Source of the DNA: Sphingobacteriales bacterium
Lineage (GTDB): Bacteria > Bacteroidota > Bacteroidia > Chitinophagales > Chitinophagaceae
Direction: 5' to 3'
Assembly: GCA_947463665.1 (NCBI GenBank)
Contig: CANHUD010000026.1
Coordinates: 1 to 15,885 of the forward strand
Length of the DNA: 15,885 nucleotides
The position numbers and the translations under genes are program-made. This document shows positions 1 through 7,826 of this stretch, in pieces. Numbering within the stretch: position 1 is the first letter of the stretch; each line of letters begins with the position of its first letter. The notes beneath the pieces are model-generated. The model ran no database searches. It was not told the origin of the DNA and saw only the letters and a list, made by a program, of their open reading frames with translations.

Positions 1-2717
1 ATCACTTCCTGCAATAGCGATACGATGAACGGCTGCGGCAGCGCCGATGTCCGCAACAGGTCCAGGGCCGTTACCCGCACCTCTTTTTCCTTGTCGTCCA
101 GTGCCACCCGAATGGCTTCGTCCAGTTTGGCCGACGTCAGTGCCGATAAGGCCCGAAGGGCTTCTTTCCGAACCCGGCTGGCGGTATCTTTTTGCAGGGT
201 ATTTTGTAAGGCCGATGCACTCTGTTCGATTTTCAGCTTCCCGAGTGCTCTGGCTACATGCAGCCGGATATCGGTTTGCGGGTTCGATAACAGGCTGATC
301 AGTGTTGTGGACGATCGTTGCTGAACCGGTGCGAGCGGACGGGTGATCTCACCGCGGAAGCGGCCATCCACCCGGTCCAGTACCGATGGTTTGGCCCAGG
401 TGCTAAGGGCATCGATGGCTTCGTTTCGCATGGCTATTGGCCTGTTCTCGTCCTTCAGATAATCAATAAGCTGCTGCATCTGCAGATCGCCGCCCAGTCG
501 CAGATTGGCATTGATCGCTCTGCGCACAAATGCTTCTTCCGTTAACCGGCGATCCTTCAGGGCGTTGGCCAGATCAGGCAGCGCATCGGTGATCGATTCA
601 TCGTCGTTGATGGCACGGGCGGCTTCTGTTACCACAAAGGCATCGGCATCTGTAAGGAAAGCCCGTATGCCCGGGTGCCGGAGGCGTCTGAGTGCCACTA
701 CGGCCGCAATACGTACGGCGTGGGAAGGGTGTTTCGCCAGGGCGATGACAGGCTCCGGCTGTCCGATACGTGCCAGTGCCAGACTGCCTGCATGGCGGAG
801 GTAATGATCGGATTCATTGTTCGCTGCGAGCATGTTGATGATGGGCTGAATAGCCGGTACATGTCCGATACGTCCCAGTGCTTCTGCTGCAAAAAACTGT
901 GCGCGTGGGTAGGAATCTTTCAGGAGCGGTATCAGGGCTGCTCCGGCGTTTTTATACCGGACGTCGCCGATCCATCTGGCTGCCTGTGCCCTGATCTCAG
1001 GATCGGCATCGCGCAGATAGGGAACCAGCAGGGCAGCGTGTTCATTGTTTTTTCTGGCCAGCTGGCTGATGCCCCAGATGGCATGAACGCGTGCCAGTTG
1101 ATGGGAGGTGGAGGCCAGTGTGGCTTTGAAAACGGCAAGCCCTTCACTGCGGCGGGCAACCAGTTCGAACTGTGCTTTTTGCCGCACCCGCATATCCGGA
1201 TAGCGCAGCAGCTCACTCAGCTCTGCAATGCTGTAGGTCTTTGCATTGGCACGGATATGTTTCTCTGTTGTCTGTCGGAGTTTACTATCTTTTTTAGTTA
1301 CATCCAGTTTCCAGATGCGTCCATAGTTCTTGGTATCCCATCCATCGATCCAGTCGCCCATATACAGGGCTCCATCCGGACCAAAATCCATGCCGGTAGC
1401 GAGGATACCGCCGAGGATCCGGCGGGAGGTATCGAAGGCGAAGGAAGCGCCTTTCGGTTTGAGGGTGAAAGCGTGTATGCCAGACCGGGCGGGGTTTCCA
1501 ACGAATTCGGCTACAAAGAAATGATTTTTGTATTCCGGTCCGAGGGCGGTGCCGGGGTTGTAGAGCATACCGGTTGGTCCGTTTACGAAGTTGCGGATGG
1601 TAGGCAGGATGTAAGCGGCCTGGCCTTCCCAGCGGGGCAGGTACATTTTTTCATCCATCCATACTTTGTAGCGGTTGTTGTCCGGATCGCGGTATTTCCC
1701 GAACTGCCAGTTCGTGCGCCAGCCGATGTCGGCCCCATCCACCACATAAACCAGCCGTTCGCTTTCTCCGGGATGATCGCCGTCGTTGTCCTCACTGATC
1801 AGGTTACCATATTCATCGAATACAAATTCGTGTGTATTTCTGTTTCCGTATGCGAATACTTCAAAGTCTGAACCGTCCGGGTTACTACGCACAATCACCC
1901 CGCTGTTGGAATGGTTGTAGGTTTTACCATCAGGTCCTTTGCCATGAAAGCCAATATCGCCGATCTGCCAGTAGATCCGGCCATCGGGGCCGGGTTCAAT
2001 GCCCGACATCCCATGTCCGCCAAATCCAATGTGAATGCCGTATCCATGGGAGATGGATTTTTTGGAGGCCATCACGCCTTTCTTATTTTCTTTTATCCGC
2101 CAGAGGTCTGGTCCGATCCCCACAAACAGATCCTCTCCTTGTTTGAGGATACCACCGGCGGCATCGGTCACTTCATCGTGAAAATCTTCCACCACCAGCT
2201 GTGATTTATCGGCCACGCCATCGCCGTTGCGGTCTTCGATCCGGAAAACCTGTTCTTTTTCGATGGTCATATCGCGCCAGTCGTGAGAACTGTCTCCATT
2301 GAGATCCGCCAGCCATTTATTCTTATCGCTGTTTTCAGGCGAAAGTGTTTGCCGCAGGAAGGCGCGTTTGTCTTCGATGGTAGACAATCGGATCGAGGGG
2401 ATCTCCCAGTCCTGGTGCGCGCGGATATCGAATTCCGTATTTTTCTGCCGGTTGGTCCGGGTATAGTATATCCGGCCTTGGTCATCGATGCTGATCGCTA
2501 CCGGATCTGCCACCAGAGAATCCACGCCCCATAGGGAGAGGGTCAGTCCTTCTGCCAGAACGGGGGTTACGGTTGCTTCGATGGAGCGGGCCATCTCCAC
2601 GGCTTTGGTGGTATCGAGGAGGGTGATCCGATCGGAGGAGGCATCGGAGGAGCCGGTGGTACAGGAGCTGTACAGGCCGATGAGCAGCAGGGCGGTGGCA
2701 AGCTGTTGGCGGGTCAT
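1..2717 (-). CDS. Propeller/HEAT-repeat lipoprotein, membrane-bound dehydrogenase-like (3' end beyond window)
   Basis: The reading frame is open from an ATG at 2717 to the left edge (905 codons, no stop seen). The N-terminus is a lipoprotein signal: a hydrophobic stretch ending in L-Y-S-S-C, with Cys19 as the likely lipidation site. Residues about 60-470 resemble the PQQ/sorbosone-dehydrogenase-like propeller of the large proteins annotated as membrane-bound dehydrogenase or PVC-type proteins. They include repeated GPDG turns, an HGYGIH segment, a GNRNTHEF segment, and acidic loops such as EDNDGDHPGE. From about residue 480 to the edge the protein is a run of HEAT-type helical repeats (patterns such as DADPEIRAQAARWIGDV and NPQTDIRLHVARALGKL). 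Many family members end in a cytochrome-c-type CxxCH domain; that part would lie outside the window, so haem binding cannot be judged. It probably acts at the cell envelope on a carbohydrate or related substrate; the substrate is unknown. It is divergent from the sulfatase at 2818. Confidence 0.85.
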   Translation of the reverse strand, partial: MTRQQLATALLLIGLYSSCTTGSSDASSDRITLLDTTKAVEMARSIEATVTPVLAEGLTLSLWGVDSLVADPVAISIDDQGRIYYTRTNRQKNTEFDIRAHQDWEIPSIRLSTIEDKRAFLRQTLSPENSDKNKWLADLNGDSSHDWRDMTIEKEQVFRIEDRNGDGVADKSQLVVEDFHDEVTDAAGGILKQGEDLFVGIGPDLWRIKENKKGVMASKKSISHGYGIHIGFGGHGMSGIEPGPDGRIYWQIGDIGFHGKGPDGKTYNHSNSGVIVRSNPDGSDFEVFAYGNRNTHEFVFDEYGNLISEDNDGDHPGESERLVYVVDGADIGWRTNWQFGKYRDPDNNRYKVWMDEKMYLPRWEGQAAYILPTIRNFVNGPTGMLYNPGTALGPEYKNHFFVAEFVGNPARSGIHAFTLKPKGASFAFDTSRRILGGILATGMDFGPDGALYMGDWIDGWDTKNYGRIWKLDVTKKDSKLRQTTEKHIRANAKTYSIAELSELLRYPDMRVRQKAQFELVARRSEGLAVFKATLASTSHQLARVHAIWGISQLARKNNEHAALLVPYLRDADPEIRAQAARWIGDVRYKNAGAALIPLLKDSYPRAQFFAAEALGRIGHVPAIQPIINMLAANNESDHYLRHAGSLALARIGQPEPVIALAKHPSHAVRIAAVVALRRLRHPGIRAFLTDADAFVVTEAARAINDDESITDALPDLANALKDRRLTEEAFVRRAINANLRLGGDLQMQQLIDYLKDENRPIAMRNEAIDALSTWAKPSVLDRVDGRFRGEITRPLAPVQQRSSTTLISLLSNPQTDIRLHVARALGKLKIEQSASALQNTLQKDTASRVRKEALRALSALTSAKLDEAIRVALDDKEKEVRVTALDLLRTSALPQPFIVSLLQEV

Positions 2718-2817
2718 AACGGGTTGATTTGAGATCAATATACTCAATCTTCCGCATCGGTGCTCCGTGCTTGCTGAGTCGGGTAAAAAGGTGTAGTTTA
2801 CCGGATAATCTAAGGTC
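2718..2817. promoter_or_regulatory. Divergent intergenic region with weak promoter candidates
   Basis: This 100-bp gap separates the start codons of the propeller/HEAT lipoprotein (minus) and the sulfatase (plus) and must hold promoters for one or both. Toward the sulfatase, TTG at 2771-2773 is followed after 20 bases by TAGTTTAC at 2794-2801. This roughly fits the Bacteroidota TTTG-N19-21-TAnnTTTG promoter but misses the final TG. Toward the lipoprotein, TATATTGA (minus strand, 2742-2735) is a partial -7 match with no clear upstream element. Both assignments are inference from short motifs. Confidence 0.35.
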
Positions 2818-4263
2818 ATGAAACGATTGTCTGCCTGGCTTTTCCTGCTGCTGTTTCCTTTTATGAGTGATGCAGAGACCAAACCCCGCTTACCGAATGT
2901 GATCATCATTTTCATGGATGATATGGGGTATGGCGATGTGGGCGTGAATGGTGCGTTGCAATTTAACACACCGCGGATCGACCGGATGGCGGCGGAAGGC
3001 ATTCGGTTCTCGAATTTTGTGGTGGCACAGGCGGTCTGCAGTGCGTCGCGAACCGGCCTGCTCACCGGATGCTATCCAAATCGGGTAGGGATCAGCGGAG
3101 CGCTTCGACCAACAGATAGCATTGGTATTGCTGCTTCGGAGTCGCTGATTCCGGAGGTACTCAAAGAGCGGGGATACAAGACCGGCATGGTAGGCAAATG
3201 GCATTTGGGGCACCATCGTCCGTTTCTTCCGCTGCAGCATGGATTTGATGAATACTATGGGATCCCGTATTCGAATGATATGTGGCCGATTGGCTATGGC
3301 GGCGGAACTCCAAAAGCCGGTGAGCCCAAGTCCAAAATGCCTTTCCCTCCGATCATTGAGGGAAATGAAAAAGTGGCAGAGGTACTATCTATGAACGATC
3401 AGGCGTTACTAACCAAAAAGTATACAGACAGGGCGGAGTCGTTTATTCGCAGACATGCGCGATCGCCTTTTTTCCTGTATCTCGCCCATTCGATGCCGCA
3501 TGTGCCGATTGCGGCATCTGAGGCGTTCAGCGGCAAATCGAAGCAGGGCGTTTACGGCGATGTGCTCATGGAGCTCGACTGGTCTGTAGGAAGGATTCTG
3601 GATGTGCTGAAGGAGTTGAAACTGGACGAAGAAACGCTGGTGATCGTGACCAGCGATAACGGACCCTGGATGAATTTTGGCAATCATGCGGGTTCATCCG
3701 GAGGGTTCAGGGAAGCAAAGGGAACGGTCTTTGAAGGCGGGCACCGGGTGCCGATGATCGCCCGCTGGAAAGGACGGATCCCGGCCGGAAGTATCTGTAA
3801 TGAATTGTCTTCCACGCTGGATTTGCTACCTACTATAGCAGCGTTCACCGGAGCACGGTTGCCGGAGCAGCAGATCGATGGGGTAAACATAGAAGCCTTG
3901 TTTACCAGAGCTTCAGGAGAAGGGAGAAAAGAGTTTTTTTATTACTATGGCCGAAATGAACTGAGGGCGGTCCGCAAGGCCGACTGGAAGCTGATGCTGC
4001 CCCATCGTTCTCAATCGTATGAAGAGATGAAACCGGGGAGGGACGGATTTTCCGGTCCTACAAAGCAGGTGAACGTACCCTTAGCGCTGTATGATCTGCG
4101 AAGAGATCCGGGTGAGCGGTACGATGTGAAGGATCATTATCCGGAGATCGTGAAAGAATTGCAGGAGCTGGCGCTAAAAGCCCGTAGGGATCTGGGCGAT
4201 GATCTTACGGAAGAAAAAGGAACCGGCCGCAGACCAGCCGGTTCTATCCGCAAGGTTATTTGA
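2818..4263 (+). CDS. Exported S1-family sulfatase (arylsulfatase-like)
   Basis: This 481-residue protein has a signal peptide (about residues 1-19, ending near SDA) and hydrolyses sulfate esters, probably on a polysaccharide, outside the cytoplasm. Sulfatase landmarks are in order: paired metal-binding Asp34-Asp35 (FMDDMGYGD), the active-site motif C74-S-A-S-R78-TGLLTG, GKWHLG with Lys127 and His129, and SDNGP with Asp280-Asn281. Cys74 should be converted to formylglycine by a maturation enzyme that is not encoded in this window. The motif has Ala where CxPSR sulfatases have Pro, which the looser C-x-(P/A)-S-R rule allows. Length is normal for the family. The last codons overlap the convergent NTF2-like gene by 8 bp, and codons near the end double as a minus-strand terminator. 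The substrate cannot be told from sequence alone. Confidence 0.93.
   Translation: MKRLSAWLFLLLFPFMSDAETKPRLPNVIIIFMDDMGYGDVGVNGALQFNTPRIDRMAAEGIRFSNFVVAQAVCSASRTGLLTGCYPNRVGISGALRPTDSIGIAASESLIPEVLKERGYKTGMVGKWHLGHHRPFLPLQHGFDEYYGIPYSNDMWPIGYGGGTPKAGEPKSKMPFPPIIEGNEKVAEVLSMNDQALLTKKYTDRAESFIRRHARSPFFLYLAHSMPHVPIAASEAFSGKSKQGVYGDVLMELDWSVGRILDVLKELKLDEETLVIVTSDNGPWMNFGNHAGSSGGFREAKGTVFEGGHRVPMIARWKGRIPAGSICNELSSTLDLLPTIAAFTGARLPEQQIDGVNIEALFTRASGEGRKEFFYYYGRNELRAVRKADWKLMLPHRSQSYEEMKPGRDGFSGPTKQVNVPLALYDLRRDPGERYDVKDHYPEIVKELQELALKARRDLGDDLTEEKGTGRRPAGSIRKVI
4212..4244 (-). terminator. Intrinsic terminator of the GH18/NTF2-like transcript, inside the sulfatase gene
   Basis: GAACCGGC (4220-4227) and GCCGGTTC (4237-4244) form a perfect 8-bp GC-rich stem with a 9-nt loop. 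Read on the minus strand the stem is followed by CTTTTTCTT, the layout of a rho-independent terminator for the NTF2-like gene that stops at 4256. On the plus strand no T-run follows, so it should work in one direction only. The same bases encode the segment GTGRRPAGS of the sulfatase C-terminus. Confidence 0.7.
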
Positions 4264-4693
4264 TCGGCGTACAATGTTCTGCGAGGATTTTCACTTCGCC
4301 GTCGTGTTTAACGATGGTAATGCTGCAGCGTTGTTTATCGTTGAAGTCTTCTCCATGATAGGAACCTTTCCCTTTCCAGATGGTATTGACTACGGCTGTA
4401 CTGCCTTCGATCTGCATGGTCAGGTTCTCCCGTTGCATCGTTTGTAAGGAATACTCATCAGAGCCGGCGGTAGCTACCAGACTGGCGCGGTCAAACGTGT
4501 AACCGGATTGGGTAAAATAAACATAGTGTTCGGAGAGTACGGAGTCGACCAGGGTTGCTTTTTTTTGTTGCCAGCCTTCATCGAATTTATCGATCACGGC
4601 ACGCACTTCTGCTTCGGTAAGCAGGTCATTTTTCTTGGAGCCGCACTGCCAGGTCATCAGGGCGAGTAAAATCAGTAGGGTTGTTCTATTCAT
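4256..4693 (-). CDS. Small NTF2-like (SnoaL/DUF4440-type) lipoprotein
   Basis: A 145-residue protein with a short signal and lipobox-like M-T-W-Q-C, Cys17 being the probable lipid-attachment residue. After it comes one alpha+beta domain: an N-terminal helix (EAEVRAVIDKFDEGWQQK), then strands with a DSVLSEHYVYFTQSG segment and a TAVVNTIWKGKGSYHG segment. This resembles the ketosteroid-isomerase/NTF2-like fold of DUF4440 and SnoaL-like proteins. Such proteins are usually small ligand-binding or poorly characterised enzymes; no catalytic role can be assigned. It starts 7 bp after the GH18 stop codon, so it is almost certainly co-transcribed with it, and it ends tail-to-tail with the sulfatase. 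Assignment to the fold rests on overall pattern, not on a diagnostic motif. Confidence 0.8.
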   Translation of the reverse strand: MNRTTLLILLALMTWQCGSKKNDLLTEAEVRAVIDKFDEGWQQKKATLVDSVLSEHYVYFTQSGYTFDRASLVATAGSDEYSLQTMQRENLTMQIEGSTAVVNTIWKGKGSYHGEDFNDKQRCSITIVKHDGEVKILAEHCTPIK

Positions 4694-4700
4694 ACGTAGG

Positions 4701-5780
4701 TTATTTTCTCAGTACATCGTACATGACCTGCAGCAGGCCATTGTTGGCTTTGTCTTCACCCAGCTGCCAGAACATGATGCCGCCGAGTTTCTGTTGTTTG
4801 ACATAGCGGGCTTTTTCTTCGATGGAACGTTTATCGTCGAACGTGGCGAAGATCTTTTCTTTAGCGTTGTAGGCGTAAGGGGCTTTCGACACCTCATCCC
4901 AGTAGAGCGCGTAGCCGTTTTCAGGAGTGAACTGCTGGCTGAAGCGGCTGTAAGGAAGGGCGCCTTTGAATTTGCCCGACTGGTACAGACCGTTGTTCAC
5001 CGGTTCTACGTTTTCCCACATGCGGGTGTAGAAAGCCGCTCCCAGTATCAGTTTGGAGCGTTTTACGCCGTTGTTTACCAGCCACTGTACACAATTGTTT
5101 CCCGATTCTTTTTGGGAAGCATTGCTGTATAGAGGCGTATGGTGACCGGTAACTACGGAGAACCCGCTGGTCAGGTCATAGGTCATCAGGTTAACATAAG
5201 AAACATAGGGCATCACCGCTTTCCAGTCGACCGATTCTTTCAGGAATTTCTCAAATCCGCCGGCGGCGAAGGTGACCTGTTTTTTTCGGCCCAGCACCTG
5301 TTTCAGGTCTCTGACCAGGGCCGTAAAATTATCCTTGTCTTCCGGTTTGAAGGTGTGCCCGGGATAGCCGGAGATCGCGGGATATTCCCAGTCCAGATCG
5401 ATGCCATCGGTACCAAAAAAATCGGTCAGTTCTCTGACGGACTGTGCAAACGTTTTGCGTCCTTTATCCGTGCTGAACGCATCGGAACAGGGGGCGCAGC
5501 CGCCCCAGCCACCGAGGGATAGCAGGACTTTCAGATTTTTATTTATTTTTTTTAGCCCTACCATTTTCTGGATAAGCAGGGTATCGCGGTTTCGTCTCAG
5601 GAACAACTTATCGTCCTTCACATGTCCGAAGCAGTAAATGATGTGGGTGAACTGTTCAGCTTTGAAGGAATCGAGTCCTTCCACGCTTCCGGAATAATAA
5701 GCGAGTATGGCCGGTTTCTGGGCCGAAGCCTGCAGGTGAAAACCAACGAAAAGAGTAAGGATCAGCATCAGACGCATCAT
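4701..5780 (-). CDS. Exported GH18 glycosidase (chitinase-like)
   Basis: A 359-residue protein with a signal peptide (about residues 1-20, ending SAQ) followed by a single GH18 TIM barrel. The substrate-binding SLGG (residues 88-91) and the catalytic DGIDLDWE motif (residues 125-132, Glu132 the acid/base) are intact, as is M199-T-Y201-D202, which helps substrate-assisted catalysis. A C95-A-P-C98 pair after SLGGWGG probably forms a disulfide. The C-terminal GGIMFWQLGED contains the conserved barrel-floor Trp. GH18 enzymes cleave beta-1,4 GlcNAc polymers such as chitin, though some act on N-glycans; the barrel has no attached binding module. Tandem Mets at the start leave two adjacent start choices; the first gives the length used. 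It lies 42 bp after the phosphatase gene and 7 bp before the NTF2-like lipoprotein. A GlcNAc-releasing GH20 lies further upstream in the same direction. Confidence 0.93.
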   Translation of the reverse strand: MMRLMLILTLFVGFHLQASAQKPAILAYYSGSVEGLDSFKAEQFTHIIYCFGHVKDDKLFLRRNRDTLLIQKMVGLKKINKNLKVLLSLGGWGGCAPCSDAFSTDKGRKTFAQSVRELTDFFGTDGIDLDWEYPAISGYPGHTFKPEDKDNFTALVRDLKQVLGRKKQVTFAAGGFEKFLKESVDWKAVMPYVSYVNLMTYDLTSGFSVVTGHHTPLYSNASQKESGNNCVQWLVNNGVKRSKLILGAAFYTRMWENVEPVNNGLYQSGKFKGALPYSRFSQQFTPENGYALYWDEVSKAPYAYNAKEKIFATFDDKRSIEEKARYVKQQKLGGIMFWQLGEDKANNGLLQVMYDVLRK

Positions 5781-5822
5781 ACAGAAAATTTGAGAACCTT
5801 AAATATAAGGCATTTTCTGCAG
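5781..5822 (-). promoter_or_regulatory. Nested dyads and -7-like box before the GH18 gene
   Basis: The 42-bp gap carries an outer perfect inverted repeat, CAGAAAAT (5782-5789) with ATTTTCTG (5812-5819). Inside it lies an inner one, CCTTA (5797-5801) with TAAGG (5806-5810). The inner repeat overlaps TATATTTA on the minus strand, which is one base from the TAnnTTTG promoter box. It may be a promoter with an operator, or simply a hairpin between cistrons. No T-run follows, so a terminator is unlikely. Confidence 0.35.
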
Positions 5823-6326
5823 TCAGCGTCCGTAGTTGTGTTCAGTAAGGGAGGCTTTATCACCGGTCAGGCGGACTTCAAAAAGCAGGTTGTACTGGCT
5901 ATCCGGAATCTGCGTCATGGACGGTTGGGCACCAAATGCTTTAACGATGGTCAGTATGGTGTTAGAGTGGCCAACGATCAGTATTTTTTTTCCGCGGTAT
6001 GATTTCCGGATCAATGTTACCAGTTCATCGTTTTTGGAAGGATCGTAAGGGATGATGTCTTTCCTGATCTCATTGGCCAGCGGTGTTCCGGTTAACAGCG
6101 TACGCTGTGTATTGGTACTGAACACAGCGGAAATACGTTCTTTTTTCAGTTGCTCCAACAGATCATACGAACGCTGCAGCCCTTCTCCGCTTAGGGGAGG
6201 ATTGATATTGCCCGGCTGGCTTAAATCTTTTTCAGCATGACGAACCACAAAAACAGTTGTGGTTTTCTGTGCGAAGATTATGTTAACAAAAAGGGTTAGT
6301 ATGACGATTAGCGTGAACTGTTTCAT
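5823..6326 (-). CDS. Exported histidine-phosphatase-family protein (phosphoglycerate mutase/SixA-like)
   Basis: A 167-residue protein with an N-terminal hydrophobic signal (residues 1-19, ending IIFAQ), so the enzyme probably acts in the periplasm. The histidine-phosphatase core is visible: R29-H30-A-E-K with His30 the phospho-accepting residue, a TQRT segment with Arg75, and VGH120SN with the second catalytic His. It is shorter than cofactor-dependent phosphoglycerate mutase and closer in size to SixA-like phosphatases, but exported. The substrate is unknown. Its ATG overlaps the stop of the upstream helicase gene by 4 bp, implying translational coupling. The stop lies 42 bp before the GH18 gene. 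Confidence 0.88.
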   Translation of the reverse strand: MKQFTLIVILTLFVNIIFAQKTTTVFVVRHAEKDLSQPGNINPPLSGEGLQRSYDLLEQLKKERISAVFSTNTQRTLLTGTPLANEIRKDIIPYDPSKNDELVTLIRKSYRGKKILIVGHSNTILTIVKAFGAQPSMTQIPDSQYNLLFEVRLTGDKASLTEHNYGR

Positions 6327-7669
6327 ACTGCCTCGGTATTTACATTATTCTCTATATTATTTTTTGTCACTACCACGGGTCTGGGGCCTCTTCTTCTGTT
6401 CCGGTTGTGATCTTTTTTTTCCTGAGGTTTATCGCCTTCCGTATGTGGATGCGGATGTGCCTGTTTGTTTCGTGGCCGCATGGAATGATGGGGTTTTGCA
6501 GGTGCATTGCCCTCTGTTTGTTTCGGTTGTTCTGCTTTGGATCCGAATTCATGGGTCAGTACAGGGATCTGTTTGCCGATGAGTTTCTGTATACTCTTCA
6601 GCTGGTCCATTTCCATACGTTTATCGCAGAAGGAAAGGGCGAGTCCGGCTGATCCGGCGCGGCCGGTCCGTCCGATGCGGTGAACATAGGTTTCGGGTGT
6701 ATCGGGAAGGTCGTAATTGATTACTCTTTCAAGTTCGGTGACATCAATTCCGCGGGATGCGATATCGGTAGCGACCAGTACTTTCAGACGGCCGGTCTTG
6801 AAATTCTGGAGGGCGGATTGCCTGGATTCCTGTGATTTATCGCCATGAATGGCACTGGCGTTGATATGCGCGGTTTTGAGGGCCTTGGTGATCTTATCGG
6901 CCCCGTGTTTGGTGCGGGAGAAGATTAGGGTTCGTTCTTTTGGTTTCTCCTGCAGAAGCTTCACCAGCAGGTTGTGTTTTTCCTGGCGATGAACGAAGTA
7001 AACGTATTGTTCGATGCGTTCGGCGGTGGAGGAAACCGGTGTTACTTCCACGCGAACCGGGTTGTGAAGCATGTTATCGGCCAGTCGGGCGATCTGGTCC
7101 GGCATGGTGGCGGAAAAGAACAGCGTCTGCCGGTCGGTGGGGATGATGCGTAACAGCTTACGGATATCGTTGATGAATCCCATATCGAGCATACGATCTG
7201 CCTCATCGAGTACAAAGAATTCGAGGTAATCCAGGTAGATGTATCCCTGATTCATGAGGTCGAGCAGACGGCCAGGGGTAGCGATCAGAATATCTGTTCC
7301 GTTTTTGAGGGAGAGTGTCTGGCTGACCTGGGCAACACCCCCGAAGATTACATCTTGTTTAATATGGGAGCCTTTGGCGTATACTTCGATGCTGTCGTAA
7401 ATCTGTTGTGCCAGTTCGCGGGTGGGGGTCAGGATAAGGGCGGAGATGTGGCGATAGCCTTTACTGGGTTCTTTTTCCTGAAGTTTCTGAATGATGGGGA
7501 GGGCGAAAGCGGCTGTTTTGCCGGTCCCTGTCTGGGCGATACCGAGAACATCTTTTCCTTCGAGTGCGTAGGGGATGGTTTGTTCCTGTATCGGGGTGGG
7601 TTGGGTGTAATTTTCTTTCTGAAGCACGTTTAAAATCGTGGCATTCAACCCTAATTCTGCAAATGTCAT
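6323..7669 (-). CDS. rhlE: DEAD-box ATP-dependent RNA helicase, RhlE type
   Basis: A 448-residue cytoplasmic RNA helicase with all core motifs: Q motif (TPIQ, residues 25-28), motif I AQTGTGKT (45-52), PTRELAQQ, TPGR, DEAD (155-158), SAT, LIFSRTKHGAD, VLVATDIASRGIDV and YVHRIGRTGRAG. Several segments (LDMGFINDIRKLL, FSRTKHGADKIT, AIHGDKSQ) match the RhlE branch as I recall the E. coli protein. After about residue 370 comes a low-complexity basic and His-rich tail (residues about 385-435) that probably adds nonspecific RNA binding. Such helicases assist ribosome assembly and mRNA turnover, often in the cold. The symbol marks similarity to RhlE, not proven orthology. The gene follows a 157-bp gap and overlaps the phosphatase start by 4 bp. 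Confidence 0.95.
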   Translation of the reverse strand: MTFAELGLNATILNVLQKENYTQPTPIQEQTIPYALEGKDVLGIAQTGTGKTAAFALPIIQKLQEKEPSKGYRHISALILTPTRELAQQIYDSIEVYAKGSHIKQDVIFGGVAQVSQTLSLKNGTDILIATPGRLLDLMNQGYIYLDYLEFFVLDEADRMLDMGFINDIRKLLRIIPTDRQTLFFSATMPDQIARLADNMLHNPVRVEVTPVSSTAERIEQYVYFVHRQEKHNLLVKLLQEKPKERTLIFSRTKHGADKITKALKTAHINASAIHGDKSQESRQSALQNFKTGRLKVLVATDIASRGIDVTELERVINYDLPDTPETYVHRIGRTGRAGSAGLALSFCDKRMEMDQLKSIQKLIGKQIPVLTHEFGSKAEQPKQTEGNAPAKPHHSMRPRNKQAHPHPHTEGDKPQEKKDHNRNRRRGPRPVVVTKNNIENNVNTEAV

Positions 7670-7826
7670 AGAATGATTGTTCGTTTATTGGCTTTTTGCC
7701 TGTTCTGTCGTTTGATCTGAGGAGGCACTTGAGTAAGGACTAACTAGCGGCCCGGAGCATGGGATAATTAATGAATACTGAATGCTAAGCTCAAAACGTA
7801 AAAATAGACAGAATATTTCGTACCAC
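7670..7826 (-). promoter_or_regulatory. Intergenic leader region upstream of the helicase gene
   Basis: This 157-bp gap between the DlgD stop and the helicase start is the longest non-coding stretch between minus-strand genes here and is AT-rich next to the DlgD stop. It is the natural place for a promoter and 5' leader of the helicase-phosphatase pair. I see no convincing TTTG/TAnnTTTG pair, no terminator with a T-run, and no small gene. The assignment rests on position only. Confidence 0.3.

Noticed and set aside
675..1871. 398-codon plus-strand open frame
   Set aside because: It lies fully antisense to the HEAT-repeat lipoprotein, whose minus-strand translation gives clear repeats. The plus-strand product is Cys-rich and lacks recognisable domains.
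7670..7826. Possible small gene or RNA in the gap upstream of the helicase
   Set aside because: No start-to-stop frame with protein character, no strong hairpin with T-run, and no recognisable riboswitch core could be seen.
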